This document shows, one piece after another, positions 1-8,183 of a stretch of 64,000 nucleotides of DNA. The stretch's first letter is position 1. Each line of letters begins with the position of its first letter. Source of the DNA: Bacillus tianshenii (lineage in GTDB: Bacteria > Bacillota > Bacilli > Bacillales > Bacillaceae_N); the NCBI GenBank assembly GCA_020524525.2, contig CP129018.1, positions 2,422,115-2,486,114 on the forward strand. Direction: 5' to 3'. The translations under genes and the position numbers were made by a program. The notes under the pieces are model-generated. The model saw only the letters and a list, made by a program, of their open reading frames with translations. It searched no databases and was not told the origin of the DNA.

Positions 1-2
1 AT

Positions 3-725
3 ATTATTTCGCAAACAAGCCAAAAGACAGAAATAGAAAAATTATTTCTTCCTAAAGATGAAGTTAAATGGCATTTTGTAACAACCAAAATATATGATTA
101 TATTTTCTTCATATTATTCCTAACTTTTCTTTCCTTTATTTTTCATGGAATATCTAAGGTTGAAGAACCGGAAGTTTTGGTTGAAATTCTAGGATGGGGA
201 TATTATTTATCTTTACTCCTCCTCCTATCAATAGTATTTACAAAAAAAGTTTATTCCACAAAAGATAAGATTAAATGGATAGATATCCTTTTCAGCAAAT
301 ATTCAAACTTTATATCTAAAATACATATTAATTTCAAAAAATCGGAAGATATGTATTTAAATATCTTTATAGGAAATTTCGCTATCCTATTATTACTATA
401 TTCATATTTTTTTGCAAGTATTTTATTTAACCTAAATGGTATAGTCTGGGCAAAAATTTTGATATTTTCTCTAGTACCCTTATTGTTTTTAAGCTTATAT
501 TTTCGTTTAAGTAAATACTTTAAGAAAAAAGGAAATAATTATAAATATACATTAAAATTAATAGACGAAGAATTTCTAAAAGAAAATAGATTGTTCATTC
601 ATTATACTATAAAAGATAATTACACTGTATTATCAAAAACACCTGATGAAACTAAATCTGATTCAATATATTTATACGACAGCAACCAAAATATTCTTTA
701 TGAAATCAAAAAAATAATTACTTAA
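3..725 (+). CDS. Partial integral membrane protein of the radC element (5' end outside window)
   Basis: The reading frame is open from base 3, so the gene is cut by the window edge; about 240 residues are visible. An internal TTG at 177 is not needed as a start. Four hydrophobic segments lie at about residues 31-48, 65-79, 117-142 and 149-167, followed by a hydrophilic tail rich in Lys, Asn and Tyr of about 70 residues. Composition is much more AT-rich than the backbone genes, as expected for accessory DNA. It sits upstream of the recombinase in the same direction and ends at a terminator. I recognise no family. Function is unknown; a membrane protein of a mobile element is all the sequence supports. 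Confidence 0.6.
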   Translation: MISQTSQKTEIEKLFLPKDEVKWHFVTTKIYDYIFFILFLTFLSFIFHGISKVEEPEVLVEILGWGYYLSLLLLLSIVFTKKVYSTKDKIKWIDILFSKYSNFISKIHINFKKSEDMYLNIFIGNFAILLLLYSYFFASILFNLNGIVWAKILIFSLVPLLFLSLYFRLSKYFKKKGNNYKYTLKLIDEEFLKENRLFIHYTIKDNYTVLSKTPDETKSDSIYLYDSNQNILYEIKKIIT

Positions 726-729
726 GCTT

Positions 730-750
730 ACCCGTTAATTCGGGTTTTTA
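730..750 (+). terminator. Intrinsic terminator after the partial membrane protein gene
   Basis: A 5-bp stem ACCCG/CGGGT with loop TTAATT is followed by TTTTTA directly downstream of the stop codon at 725. The stem is short but the U-run and position fit. Confidence 0.55.
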
Positions 751-802
751 TCTACCCATAAAACCGAACATATATTCTATTCAATGTAATTATTAGAGTA
801 CT

Positions 803-832
803 TTGTAACCCTCAAAAAGTGAAATCTAATAA
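803..832 (+). promoter_or_regulatory. Possible promoter for the serine recombinase
   Basis: TTGTAA (803-808) and TAATAA (827-832) are separated by 18 bp and lie about 130 bp upstream of the recombinase start. The match is modest. The 240-bp gap 726-963 otherwise shows only the terminator and an SD-like AAAGGATGG before the ATG at 964. Confidence 0.3.
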
Positions 833-963
833 TAACTTTGCATTCAGAATTATAACCCATGATTCTTTATATCTGTTTTGGGGTCTTCTTATCTTAATGG
901 CGAGCAAAGCATACAGGCATAAACAAAATTATTAGAAGATAAATTTCAAAGGATGGGTTAACC

Positions 964-2376
964 ATGCAAACTGCAATATATATTCGTGTATCAACTGAAG
1001 AACAAGCCCGTGATGGCTTCTCGATCTCAGCCCAGCGTGAGAAGTTAAAATCATACTGCCACCTTCACGATATGGATAACTATAAGTTCTATGTTGATGA
1101 AGGCATATCAGCAAAAGATACGAACCGCCCACAATTACAAGCCTTGTTAAAACATATTGAAGAAGGACATATCGATACAGTACTTGTTTATCGACTTGAC
1201 CGTTTAACTCGCTCTGTCGTTGACTTATACAAGCTCCTAGAAACATTCGATAAATACAATTGTGCATTTAAATCAGCTACAGAAGTATATGACACAAGCT
1301 CGGCCATAGGACGTTTATTTATCACTCTGGTGGCTGCAATGGCTCAGTGGGAGCGTGAAAACCTTGGTGAACGTGTACGTATGGGACAAATAGAAAAGGC
1401 TCGACAAGGCGAATATGCAGCTAAAGCTCCGTATGGTTTTGAAAAAGATGAAAATGACAAATTAATCATTAACGAACGGGAAGAAACAGTGATCTTAGAT
1501 ATTATAAAGAAAATTAAATCTGGGGACTCGATTCGAAAGTTAGCAAATGAACTTGAGGAAAGTGGTATTCCTCCTATAAGAGGATACAAATGGCACATTG
1601 CGACTATCTTAGACATCTTACACAACCCTGCGCTATATGGAGCATTAAAATGGCGTGATGAGATCATAGAAGGAACTCACGAGGGAATTGTATCAAAAGA
1701 GGAATTTGAGCATATCCAGCAACTGCTTCACAGCAGACAGAATTTCAAAAAGCGTAAAACTTACTCTATTTTTATTTACCAAATGACTATTGTTTGTCCT
1801 ACTTGCGGAAATCGATTAAGCTCTGAACGCAGTAAATACTACCGCAAGCGTGATAAGAAGTACATTGAGAGTAACCATTATAGATGCCAAGCGTGCGTGC
1901 TAAATAAGAGAAAAGCAACTGCAGTGAGTGAAAAGAAGATTGAAAAAGCTTTCCTGGAGTACATGAACAGCTTTCAATTCTATGTTAGTGCAAACCAAAC
2001 AGCAGCCACAGCAGAACCGGATGAACGTGAGAAAATCATATCTGAAATTAAAAGAGTTGAACGTCAGCGTGAGAAGTACCAAAGGGCATGGTCAAAAGAT
2101 TGGGTGACAGATGAAGAATTTTCAGAACGAATGAAAGAAACACAGGCTGAACTTGAAGAACTACAAATGCAGCTCAAACAAGTACAGCCTGCAGAAAAAG
2201 AACATGCTCTATTAAACGGAGAAAAGTTAAAAGCTATCGTAAATGACTTTAAGTTAAATTGGGGGAAGCTGAACCCTGTTCAAAAGAAAGAGTTCATCCA
2301 GACGTTTATTAAGGAAATTCACTTTAGCAAGACTAACGGCAAGGCTACTGTGCTCAGTGTACAGTTCTATTTATAA
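964..2376 (+). CDS. Large serine recombinase (integrase of the element inserted in radC)
   Basis: A 470-residue site-specific recombinase. The N-terminal resolvase/invertase domain carries the IYIRVST motif with the predicted nucleophile Ser10 and a YRLDRLTR motif typical of the family. A recombinase domain follows at about 165-265, then a zinc ribbon with CPTC and CQAC pairs (about 278-312), and a coiled-coil segment (about 350-420), the usual layout of phage and ICE integrases of this class. Length fits the 450-550 typical of the family. The gene points toward radC and its stop lies only 17 bp from the last radC codons, so it is adjacent to an attachment site. It most likely integrates and, with a directionality factor, excises this element. 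Confidence in class is high; the mobile element type (prophage or ICE) is not visible. Confidence 0.93.
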   Translation: MQTAIYIRVSTEEQARDGFSISAQREKLKSYCHLHDMDNYKFYVDEGISAKDTNRPQLQALLKHIEEGHIDTVLVYRLDRLTRSVVDLYKLLETFDKYNCAFKSATEVYDTSSAIGRLFITLVAAMAQWERENLGERVRMGQIEKARQGEYAAKAPYGFEKDENDKLIINEREETVILDIIKKIKSGDSIRKLANELEESGIPPIRGYKWHIATILDILHNPALYGALKWRDEIIEGTHEGIVSKEEFEHIQQLLHSRQNFKKRKTYSIFIYQMTIVCPTCGNRLSSERSKYYRKRDKKYIESNHYRCQACVLNKRKATAVSEKKIEKAFLEYMNSFQFYVSANQTAATAEPDEREKIISEIKRVERQREKYQRAWSKDWVTDEEFSERMKETQAELEELQMQLKQVQPAEKEHALLNGEKLKAIVNDFKLNWGKLNPVQKKEFIQTFIKEIHFSKTNGKATVLSVQFYL

Positions 2377-2412
2377 TTCTTTGTGTTTACATCTAGTATA
2401 AGCAAACGAAAT
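2377..2412. other. Junction (att site) between mobile element and radC
   Basis: RadC homology on the minus strand runs through the codons for QEHFVCLY and stops at 2396, after which a stop codon and unrelated AT-rich sequence begin. The serine recombinase gene ends 17 bp away. The crossover core must lie within or beside the last conserved codons (about 2396-2412). The other att site and the C-terminal part of radC are outside the window to the left. Confidence 0.75.
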
Positions 2413-2794
2413 GCTCTTGTGATAGAAAGCGCATCTCATCCATAACAAGGTTAGCGCCATCTTCAGGTGAACGAATCGTATAGCCTTGTTCAAATTTCAG
2501 CCGCTCCAACCGTTTTCCTAGCTCAATTACAGCTAAGAGCTGAACAGCTTTCACCTCACCGATTCCTTTTAAGGCTGTCAGCTCTTGAAGTGATGCGTTC
2601 TTCAAGAGCCGTAGCCCGTCAAAGTGCTGAAGCAGCCTTGAGGAAAGCTGCATAACGGAGTCGCTTTTTGAACCGGTTCTTAAGATAATCGCCAGTAGCT
2701 CTTGGTTTGTTAACCGTTCTGGTCCTTCTGAAATAAGGCGTTCGCGGGGCTTTTCACTCTTTGGAAAATCACGAATCATAAGTGTGTCAGTCAA
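2393..2794 (-). pseudogene. radC: radC, N-terminal half, interrupted by the serine-recombinase element
   Basis: 133 codons match the first part of RadC (usual length about 225-230): the helix-hairpin-helix region (LTALKGIGEVKAVQLLA) is present, but the protein stops at QEHFVCLY. The entire C-terminal JAB/MPN-type metal-binding domain with its HNHPSG-type motif is absent. The break coincides with the recombinase gene, so this is an insertion rather than decay, and precise excision should restore the gene. The annotated start is TTG at 2794, an unusual choice but the only one that keeps the family's N-terminus (TDTLMIRDFPKSEKPRER); see the separate leader entry. The gene follows maf, as in B. 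subtilis. Confidence 0.9.
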
Positions 2795-2830
2795 TTGTCT
2801 GTCCGGCTATGCCGAACACGCACCTCCTTT
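2794..2830 (-). promoter_or_regulatory. Hairpin-bridged Shine-Dalgarno for the radC TTG start
   Basis: A perfect AGGAGG (2823-2828 on the minus strand) lies 28 nt before the TTG start, too far for normal initiation. Between them is an 8-bp hairpin (arms 2811-2818 and 2800-2807, loop of 3, one G-U pair). If it folds, only 9 unpaired nucleotides separate SD and start codon, the usual spacing. Confidence 0.4.
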
Positions 2831-2866
2831 AATGAAACGACGGTGCTGTTGTTCTACTTCCCCTCT

Positions 2867-3442
2867 TTAGCCGAGCACACCTTTTACACCAAGTGCACGT
2901 AATTCCTGGATAACGCGCATGATAGGCAGGCCGACGACATTAAAGTAATCGCCGCTAATTTCTTGTACAAAAGCACCGCCTAAATCTTGAATTCCGTAAC
3001 TGCCTGCTTTATCAAACGGCTCTCCTGTTTGAATATAAGCGTCGATTTCTTCATCAGTTAATTCGCGGAACGTGACGTTCGTCGATTCATAGAATGTTTC
3101 TGTGCCTGCGTTAGTGATAAGCGCAACCCCTGTATAGACGATATGTGTGTTGTTTGAAAGCATCTGAAGCATTTCTTTCGCTTCCTGCCTATCTTTCGGT
3201 TTACCTAAAATATTACCTTCAAACACGACGACTGTATCTGCACCTAAGACAATGCCTTCTGGAAAAGCATTGGCGATATCTTCAGCCTTTTGCTCTGCTA
3301 ACTGCATCACCACAGCTTCAGCGGATGCGCTTTCATCGACTTCTTCGTCTACCATGCTCGGCGCGACGACAAATGAAAAGCCAAATTTCTCAAGCAATTC
3401 TCTTCTGCGCGGGGAAGATGAAGCAAGGACAAATCGTTTCAT
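2867..3442 (-). CDS. maf: Maf-family nucleoside triphosphate pyrophosphatase
   Basis: A 191-residue Maf protein. It starts with the hallmark LASSSPRRRELLEKFG at residues 6-21 and keeps the DEEVDES and GADTVVV segments, the GKPKDRQEAKEML motif and the C-terminal EISGDYFNVVGLP block. Maf proteins hydrolyse dTTP, UTP and modified pyrimidine triphosphates to monophosphates and affect septum formation. Length matches the family. The ATG at 3442 is preceded by a GAGGTG-type SD. It lies between spoIIB and radC as in B. subtilis, with its own promoter candidate at 3478-3506 and a 72-bp gap to the radC start. Confidence 0.95.
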   Translation of the reverse strand: MKRFVLASSSPRRRELLEKFGFSFVVAPSMVDEEVDESASAEAVVMQLAEQKAEDIANAFPEGIVLGADTVVVFEGNILGKPKDRQEAKEMLQMLSNNTHIVYTGVALITNAGTETFYESTNVTFRELTDEEIDAYIQTGEPFDKAGSYGIQDLGGAFVQEISGDYFNVVGLPIMRVIQELRALGVKGVLG

Positions 3443-3477
3443 AAATTTTACACCTCAATACGGTTTTATCACTACTC

Positions 3478-3506
3478 AGCATAGCAAAAGGAAGATGCTT
3501 CGACAA
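3478..3506 (-). promoter_or_regulatory. Candidate SigA promoter for maf-radC
   Basis: Minus-strand TTGTCG (3506-3501) and TATGCT (3483-3478) with a 17-bp spacer, 36 bp upstream of the maf ATG. This lies in the 177-bp gap after spoIIB, where no other feature is clear. Confidence 0.45.
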
Positions 3507-3619
3507 TTGACGAAATTTACATTTTTGCAGGCAATAAAATGGTTCGTTTCTTGAAAATTCCTTTACGTCGGTATACGGATCCTTTTCCTCTGTTTCAATT
3601 TTTCATTTCTGCTTTTCAT

Positions 3620-4630
3620 TTACGCTTTTTTGTTATTTTGCTCGGCAACCCACTTTTCATACGACTTAATCCCTTGAATAAGCTCCTGCTGTGCAGCATA
3701 TGCATCATACGGAGACTGCTGCTTGGCGAACTTCTCTAGATATGTGGAGGCGGATTGAACATTTTTATAAAAAGGATACTTTTGAGCGTTGTCTTTCCAT
3801 TTTTCAAGCAAAGCGGAAGCCTGCTTAATTTCTTCTGAAGAAACCGTCTCGCTCGTTAATACGTTGGAGGACAGAGTAATAAAGGATGTAAAGGTGTCGT
3901 GAATTGCGGTCACATCTTCTTTGGCAACATTCGCTTCTTCACTTCCACTTACCGTAAATGCCTTCACATAAACGTCTGCACCCCCGTCCTTAATCTTCTG
4001 GCCGAGTGCTTTTGCTTCCGCTTCATTCATCGCCGCACCAACAAATAGAAGCATCGGACTTGCATCTGTAAACACGACAGCAGGCTGTCCTTTTGCTTGG
4101 AACGTTTCAGCCATTTTCTCTGCTGATTTTTCTGTTGAAAAAGCACCACCTTGAACCATATACAGCGATAATTCTGGAATAGCTGTTGTCTTCTGTGTCG
4201 TTGCCACACTTGCTGGTGCAGATGCTTTGACCGCTTCTTCTTGTGCAGGCTGAGCTGCTTGTTGCTTCACAAAACCACCATTTTCACTCGTCATAAAAGA
4301 AAGAACAGACAACCCCAATCCTAACCCGACAAGAATGGCGATTGCTGGTATTAGCATTTTTCGTAACGACGGTGGTGTCGGCATTGTTCGCTTCTTCAAT
4401 GCATTCACTTTCATACTTTTCATCTTCATTCTCGGTTTCTTCGTTCGGTTGCGGAACTCTTGGAAATCTACAATATTTTTTTCTTCTTTCGGTCTTGTCT
4501 CATTCTCTGGAAGAACCCATGGAAAAGAAGAATCTTGCTCTTCTGTATGAGAAAGGGACTCTTCATGCTTAAAGTCTTTTTCGCTGCCATTCACTCGAAC
4601 TGAAATCTTTTTTCCACTCTGCTTGTCCAT
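3620..4630 (-). CDS. spoIIB: Stage II sporulation protein B (SPOR-domain engulfment factor)
   Basis: A 336-residue protein with the SpoIIB architecture: an acidic and basic cytoplasmic N-terminus of about 95 residues, one transmembrane helix (about 95-115, IPAIAILVGLGLGLSVLSFM), and an extracellular part with a SPOR-like repeat (about 153-225, beginning LYMVQGGAFSTEKSAEKMAE). SpoIIB binds septal peptidoglycan and helps target the engulfment machinery SpoIIDMP. Length matches B. subtilis SpoIIB (332) and so does the position between maf and the pilin-peptidase region. The gene is separated from the upstream pilus operon by an intrinsic terminator and so is probably transcribed on its own. Confidence 0.85.
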   Translation of the reverse strand: MDKQSGKKISVRVNGSEKDFKHEESLSHTEEQDSSFPWVLPENETRPKEEKNIVDFQEFRNRTKKPRMKMKSMKVNALKKRTMPTPPSLRKMLIPAIAILVGLGLGLSVLSFMTSENGGFVKQQAAQPAQEEAVKASAPASVATTQKTTAIPELSLYMVQGGAFSTEKSAEKMAETFQAKGQPAVVFTDASPMLLFVGAAMNEAEAKALGQKIKDGGADVYVKAFTVSGSEEANVAKEDVTAIHDTFTSFITLSSNVLTSETVSSEEIKQASALLEKWKDNAQKYPFYKNVQSASTYLEKFAKQQSPYDAYAAQQELIQGIKSYEKWVAEQNNKKA

Positions 4631-4689
4631 TTCTTCACCCCGCTTTTGTTAAAAACATTCACTTATGCGCTCAATGCTAGCACAGTTCC

Positions 4690-4723
4690 AAAAAAAAAGA
4701 ACAAGACATTTGTCGTCTTGTTC
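4690..4723 (-). terminator. Terminator of the pilus operon
   Basis: A 9-bp perfect stem GAACAAGAC/GTCTTGTTC (4699-4723) is followed on the minus strand by a run of eight to nine T. It lies between the end of the pilO-like gene (4762) and spoIIB. Confidence 0.85.
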
Positions 4724-4761
4724 TCAACGATTTGCGGCAAAAAACGGGGTGCTATCTCAGC

Positions 4762-5760
4762 TTACGACAAAGGGATTTTCAATACTTGACCGACCTCAAC
4801 TCGATTCCCTTCTAAATTGTTCGCACGCCGAATAATTGCTTCTCCCTTTCGCGAACCGTAATATTTTAATGAAATTCGGTACAGATTTTCATTCTCTTGG
4901 ACAGTATGCTTGATCACTTTGGCCTTAACAGCCTGTACTTGCGGCTTCGGCTTAGGTGCCGGCTGTTTCTGTGCAGACTGATTATTAGGTTCAGGTGCTT
5001 GAGGCTTCGGCGGCTCCTCTTCGATTTGAGGCTCTGCTTCCCGTTCATACGGCACCGCGAGCGGGTTATCTTTGTTACTTGGCGGAGGTGTGTCGATTGA
5101 AGGAAGCTTTTCAATTAACGTCGCAAGCTCAGGCATCGAATAAGCAGACAGGTTTACTTGATAAGTAAGTACTTCTTCCGATTGCGGAACCATTACCTTC
5201 TCAGGAACCCCAGAGAACGCCAGATTTTCAATAAGCAGTAAACGGTCCATCTCTTCAATCGTCGTTAAAAACTGCTGCAATGATTGATAGTCATTTGACT
5301 CTACCGAAATACTAATCTGAACTTTCTGCAACCCTTCCGGCATAGGTACTTCTTCTTGAGGTGTTCCCGCGGCTTCACCTGAGCGCTCTAACGGACCTTG
5401 TGGCGAAGCCTGTTCAGCTTGCTCAACTTCGTTTTCTTGGAAGCTCATCGTTGTAATATGACTGTCACTGACTACTTCAGCTTTTTCAAAATTTAAGATA
5501 AGTTCTTCAACCCGACCCTCTGTTGGAAGTTTCTTTTGCAGCTTGGTCACTTCGATATCTTCTAGAATGTTTTCTTTTCGTTCATTTCGCTGCATTGCTT
5601 CCAATGTATTCTCGTTTACTTCAATTTGCCGTTCGATACTTGTCAGTTCTTTATGAATAGGTCGAATAAGAAAGAAATACGTCAAACTTGCCGCAAGAAC
5701 AATTATCCCTAAACTAATCGCAAAAACAATGGTTTGCCTTTTTGTAAGCTGTACTTTCAT
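4762..5760 (-). CDS. pilO: PilO-like pilus platform protein with C-terminal LysM domain
   Basis: 332 residues: a short cytoplasmic start, one transmembrane helix (about 11-32), a coiled coil (about 36-85), then a ferredoxin-like region typical of PilO (about 140-215, including VESNDYQSLQQFLTTIEEM). A Pro/Glu/Gln-rich linker (about 222-285) leads to a LysM domain at the C-terminus (about 286-331, starting KHTVQENENLYRISLKYYGS). PilO pairs with PilN to link the cytoplasmic PilM ring to the envelope. LysM binds peptidoglycan, so here the platform may be tied directly to the cell wall, replacing the PilP/PilQ connection of Gram-negatives. It is the last gene of the operon and overlaps pilN by 4 bp. 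Confidence 0.8.
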   Translation of the reverse strand: MKVQLTKRQTIVFAISLGIIVLAASLTYFFLIRPIHKELTSIERQIEVNENTLEAMQRNERKENILEDIEVTKLQKKLPTEGRVEELILNFEKAEVVSDSHITTMSFQENEVEQAEQASPQGPLERSGEAAGTPQEEVPMPEGLQKVQISISVESNDYQSLQQFLTTIEEMDRLLLIENLAFSGVPEKVMVPQSEEVLTYQVNLSAYSMPELATLIEKLPSIDTPPPSNKDNPLAVPYEREAEPQIEEEPPKPQAPEPNNQSAQKQPAPKPKPQVQAVKAKVIKHTVQENENLYRISLKYYGSRKGEAIIRRANNLEGNRVEVGQVLKIPLS

Positions 5761-6341
5761 TCTGTTTCCTCCTGCAGCCTTGGGAACGCTGTAGCATCAA
5801 AGGTTAAGTCATACTGCGCGGTATAACGCGGAACTGTTTCAACATTTGAATTCTCTTCAGCAATCGGTGCAGTTGATAACGATAATAGCTTCGCTTCTGT
5901 AATCGCTTCTGAATCCTTCAAACGCTGTAAATAAAAAGCCGCTTCACGGGATGTATCAAACTGCACATTGAGTGAGACTTTTTCATCGTTTGTAATATTA
6001 ACGCTAAGAAAAAAACCTCGCTGTGGAAGCAGTTCAGCTAAGTGCTTAATCAACGACACTGTCGAATATGATTTCTTTTCCGTCCAAACGACCGCATTCT
6101 CTAACTGTTGAAATGTTTGGGAACTTTCCACTTTCGCTTGTTTTTCTTTTTCAATTTTCACTAACTGTTCAGTGACACGCAGCTGGTCTTCCTGCTTGTC
6201 TAGCTGAGCCGCCTGTTTCTGATAATCGCTATACAGCCAAAAGGAAGCCAAACTTACCAGCGCAATAATGAGGACAATAAGAAGCAATGGGGCTAAGTTT
6301 CGCCTTTCCCGGTCTGGTATTAAGTTAATTTCAACCATCAT
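5757..6341 (-). CDS. pilN: PilN-like pilus platform protein
   Basis: 194 residues. It has the PilN signature near the start (EINLIPDRERR, residues 4-14), which in known systems inserts into PilM. A single transmembrane helix follows (about 17-36), then a coiled coil (about 40-70) and a ferredoxin-like fold. Length is usual for PilN. It overlaps pilM upstream and pilO downstream by 4 bp each, so all three are translationally coupled, as expected for a complex with fixed stoichiometry. The assignment rests on motif, topology and the M-N-O order. Confidence 0.85.
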   Translation of the reverse strand: MMVEINLIPDRERRNLAPLLLIVLIIALVSLASFWLYSDYQKQAAQLDKQEDQLRVTEQLVKIEKEKQAKVESSQTFQQLENAVVWTEKKSYSTVSLIKHLAELLPQRGFFLSVNITNDEKVSLNVQFDTSREAAFYLQRLKDSEAITEAKLLSLSTAPIAEENSNVETVPRYTAQYDLTFDATAFPRLQEETE

Positions 6342-7324
6342 TGCACCTCTTTTTTCATCGCCAAGCCAATAAGCTCAAAGTAATTGATGGACAGCCCCTT
6401 TTTGCCTCTTGATACAAACAGCTCTCGGTTAAGTATTTCCACGGGAATTTCAAACCTTGATTTTAACATCGTTTCGATTTTCTCTAGTTGCGGGTAATCG
6501 CCAGTAATCAGCACTCTCGTAACAGCCTCGCCGCCCTGCTGTAAGGAAAAACGATAGAAATCTGCAACTCTAACAATCTCATTAACAGCTTCTCGCAAAT
6601 GAACGTCAATGTCTTCATCTGCTGCCCAAACGAGCTTCTCGCCTTCCTCTCCAGCTTGTACTTCCCATTGCTCATAATTTGTTTTCATCTTTATGTTCCG
6701 TGAAAAGATTGGTATATCTTTGTGAAAGATCGTCGTGTTCACATGATTCAAGTCAACGTTTAAGACAAGCAAATGCTCTTGCTCATACTCAAAACCGACT
6801 TTATTTAATAACCGGCAAAGCGATAAAGAGGCAATGTCCGCCACCACTGGTCGTAGCTTCACCTCTTCTAACAGCTCAATATATTGCTGCACAGTCGCTT
6901 CAGGCGCCGCTACAAGAATTACCTTTTTCCCTTGGTCCGTTTCTTCGATTAACGAAAAATCAATCACTGGATTTTCAAACGGCAGATGAATTGTTTCCCC
7001 AAGCTCCAAGTATAGATGACCTTTGATTTCATCTGCTGGTATTTGCGGTTCCACCTCGTTTGTCCTCACAATGACAGAGCTTTCAGGAACGAGGAAAAAG
7101 ATTTTCTTTCGCTTCAGCTTCCATGTTTCAATACATTCTTCTAATGTAAAAAGTAAGGTTTCTCGGTCAATAATCTTACCATTATGTATAACACCCGGCG
7201 GCAAATAACGCTCTCCATACGAAACGATTGAGCGAAGGTTTGTTTGCTTTGCTTCGACATAGCGAATCACATAGTCTTTGATGACCAATGCAATTCGTTT
7301 ATCCTGTTTTGAAAACCAACTCAT
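6338..7324 (-). CDS. pilM: PilM-like actin-fold ATPase of the pilus platform
   Basis: 328 residues with the actin/FtsA-like layout of PilM: an N-terminal strand pair (IALVIKDYVIRYVEAK), a central segment VLNVDLNHVNTTIF that stands where the phosphate-binding loop lies, and a C-terminal VLITGDYPQLEKIETML resembling the adenosine motif. No transmembrane segment is present, consistent with a cytoplasmic ring protein linking PilN to PilB/PilT. Similar to the 'pilus assembly protein PilM' of Firmicutes, shorter than proteobacterial PilM (about 350). It is 32 bp downstream of the prepilin peptidase gene. Confidence 0.85.
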   Translation of the reverse strand: MSWFSKQDKRIALVIKDYVIRYVEAKQTNLRSIVSYGERYLPPGVIHNGKIIDRETLLFTLEECIETWKLKRKKIFFLVPESSVIVRTNEVEPQIPADEIKGHLYLELGETIHLPFENPVIDFSLIEETDQGKKVILVAAPEATVQQYIELLEEVKLRPVVADIASLSLCRLLNKVGFEYEQEHLLVLNVDLNHVNTTIFHKDIPIFSRNIKMKTNYEQWEVQAGEEGEKLVWAADEDIDVHLREAVNEIVRVADFYRFSLQQGGEAVTRVLITGDYPQLEKIETMLKSRFEIPVEILNRELFVSRGKKGLSINYFELIGLAMKKEVQ

Positions 7325-7356
7325 ATACTATCACCCAATCATCGTAGTAAACTGAA

Positions 7357-8118
7357 TTAATATAATGAAAAATACGCACGCAAGACAGACTCTCCGATAA
7401 AATAAGCCATCAGCGCTCCTAATGCAATATGTGGTCCAAAAGGAATTGGTTCACCACGCTTTACAATTCCAGTTAATAACCCAATGATACCATAAATCAT
7501 CCCTAAAAATGTGGCAAAAAAGAACGCAAGCAAGACAAGCTTCCAGCCAAGCACAAGCCCAAGAACCGCAAATAACTTCACATCACCACCGCCCATACCG
7601 CCACGACTGATAATCGCAATGAAAAGCAGCAGCCCAAACCCTACCACACTCCCAATATATGCATTTACAATTGAACCTATTGGAATAAATACCCTTAATA
7701 GCGCAAATAAAATCCCAAATACAAGCAAAACTTTGTTCGGAATAATCATATACGCCAAATCAGAAACCGTTATAATTATTAACAATGAAATAAACAACAG
7801 CGAAATGATTAATTCTGGATTCCAACCAACAAAAACAGGCGAAACCGCAAATAAAACCCCTGTTAACAGCTCCATCAACGGATAAATCGGTGAAATCTTA
7901 TACCCGCACGCCCGGCATTTGCCTTTTAATAATAAATAAGAAAGAACTGGAATTAAATCACGCTCGGAAAGTGTACGTGAGCAGGAAGGACAATGTGAAC
8001 GAGGAAAAACAATCGATTTCTTTTGAGGAACCCGAAGACCAACAACATTGTAGAACGAACCGAAAAGTAAGCCTAGAAGAAACAATACAACACACAGCCA
8101 AATTTCCATTTTCATCAA
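7357..8118 (-). CDS. pilD: Prepilin peptidase / N-methyltransferase (PilD/ComC type)
   Basis: A 253-residue polytopic membrane protein. The cytoplasmic N-terminal loop has both zinc-binding pairs (CPSC and CRAC, about residues 42-74). The two catalytic aspartates of this aspartic protease family are seen in TVSDLAYMIIPNK and GGGDVKLF. It removes the leader before the conserved Gly of prepilins and methylates the new N-terminus. In B. subtilis the orthologous locus between spoIIB and folC holds comC alone, so this gene is probably the ComC orthologue and may also process competence pseudopilins encoded elsewhere. It lies behind a terminator hairpin at 8135-8168 that separates it from the pilins. 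Confidence 0.93.
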   Translation of the reverse strand: MMKMEIWLCVVLFLLGLLFGSFYNVVGLRVPQKKSIVFPRSHCPSCSRTLSERDLIPVLSYLLLKGKCRACGYKISPIYPLMELLTGVLFAVSPVFVGWNPELIISLLFISLLIIITVSDLAYMIIPNKVLLVFGILFALLRVFIPIGSIVNAYIGSVVGFGLLLFIAIISRGGMGGGDVKLFAVLGLVLGWKLVLLAFFFATFLGMIYGIIGLLTGIVKRGEPIPFGPHIALGALMAYFIGESVLRAYFSLY

Positions 8119-8134
8119 CCTTTGTCATTATTAT

Positions 8135-8168
8135 AAAAACCGCACCAATAGTATAACATTGGTGCGGT
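8135..8168 (-). terminator. Terminator closing the pilin transcription unit
   Basis: An 11-bp perfect stem ACCGCACCAAT/ATTGGTGCGGT (8139-8168) is followed on the minus strand by TTTTTATAA. It is placed between the third pilin and pilD, so most transcripts from the pilin promoter should stop here and pilDMNO would be made by readthrough. Confidence 0.85.
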
Positions 8169-8183
8169 AAGAATTGGTTAATC

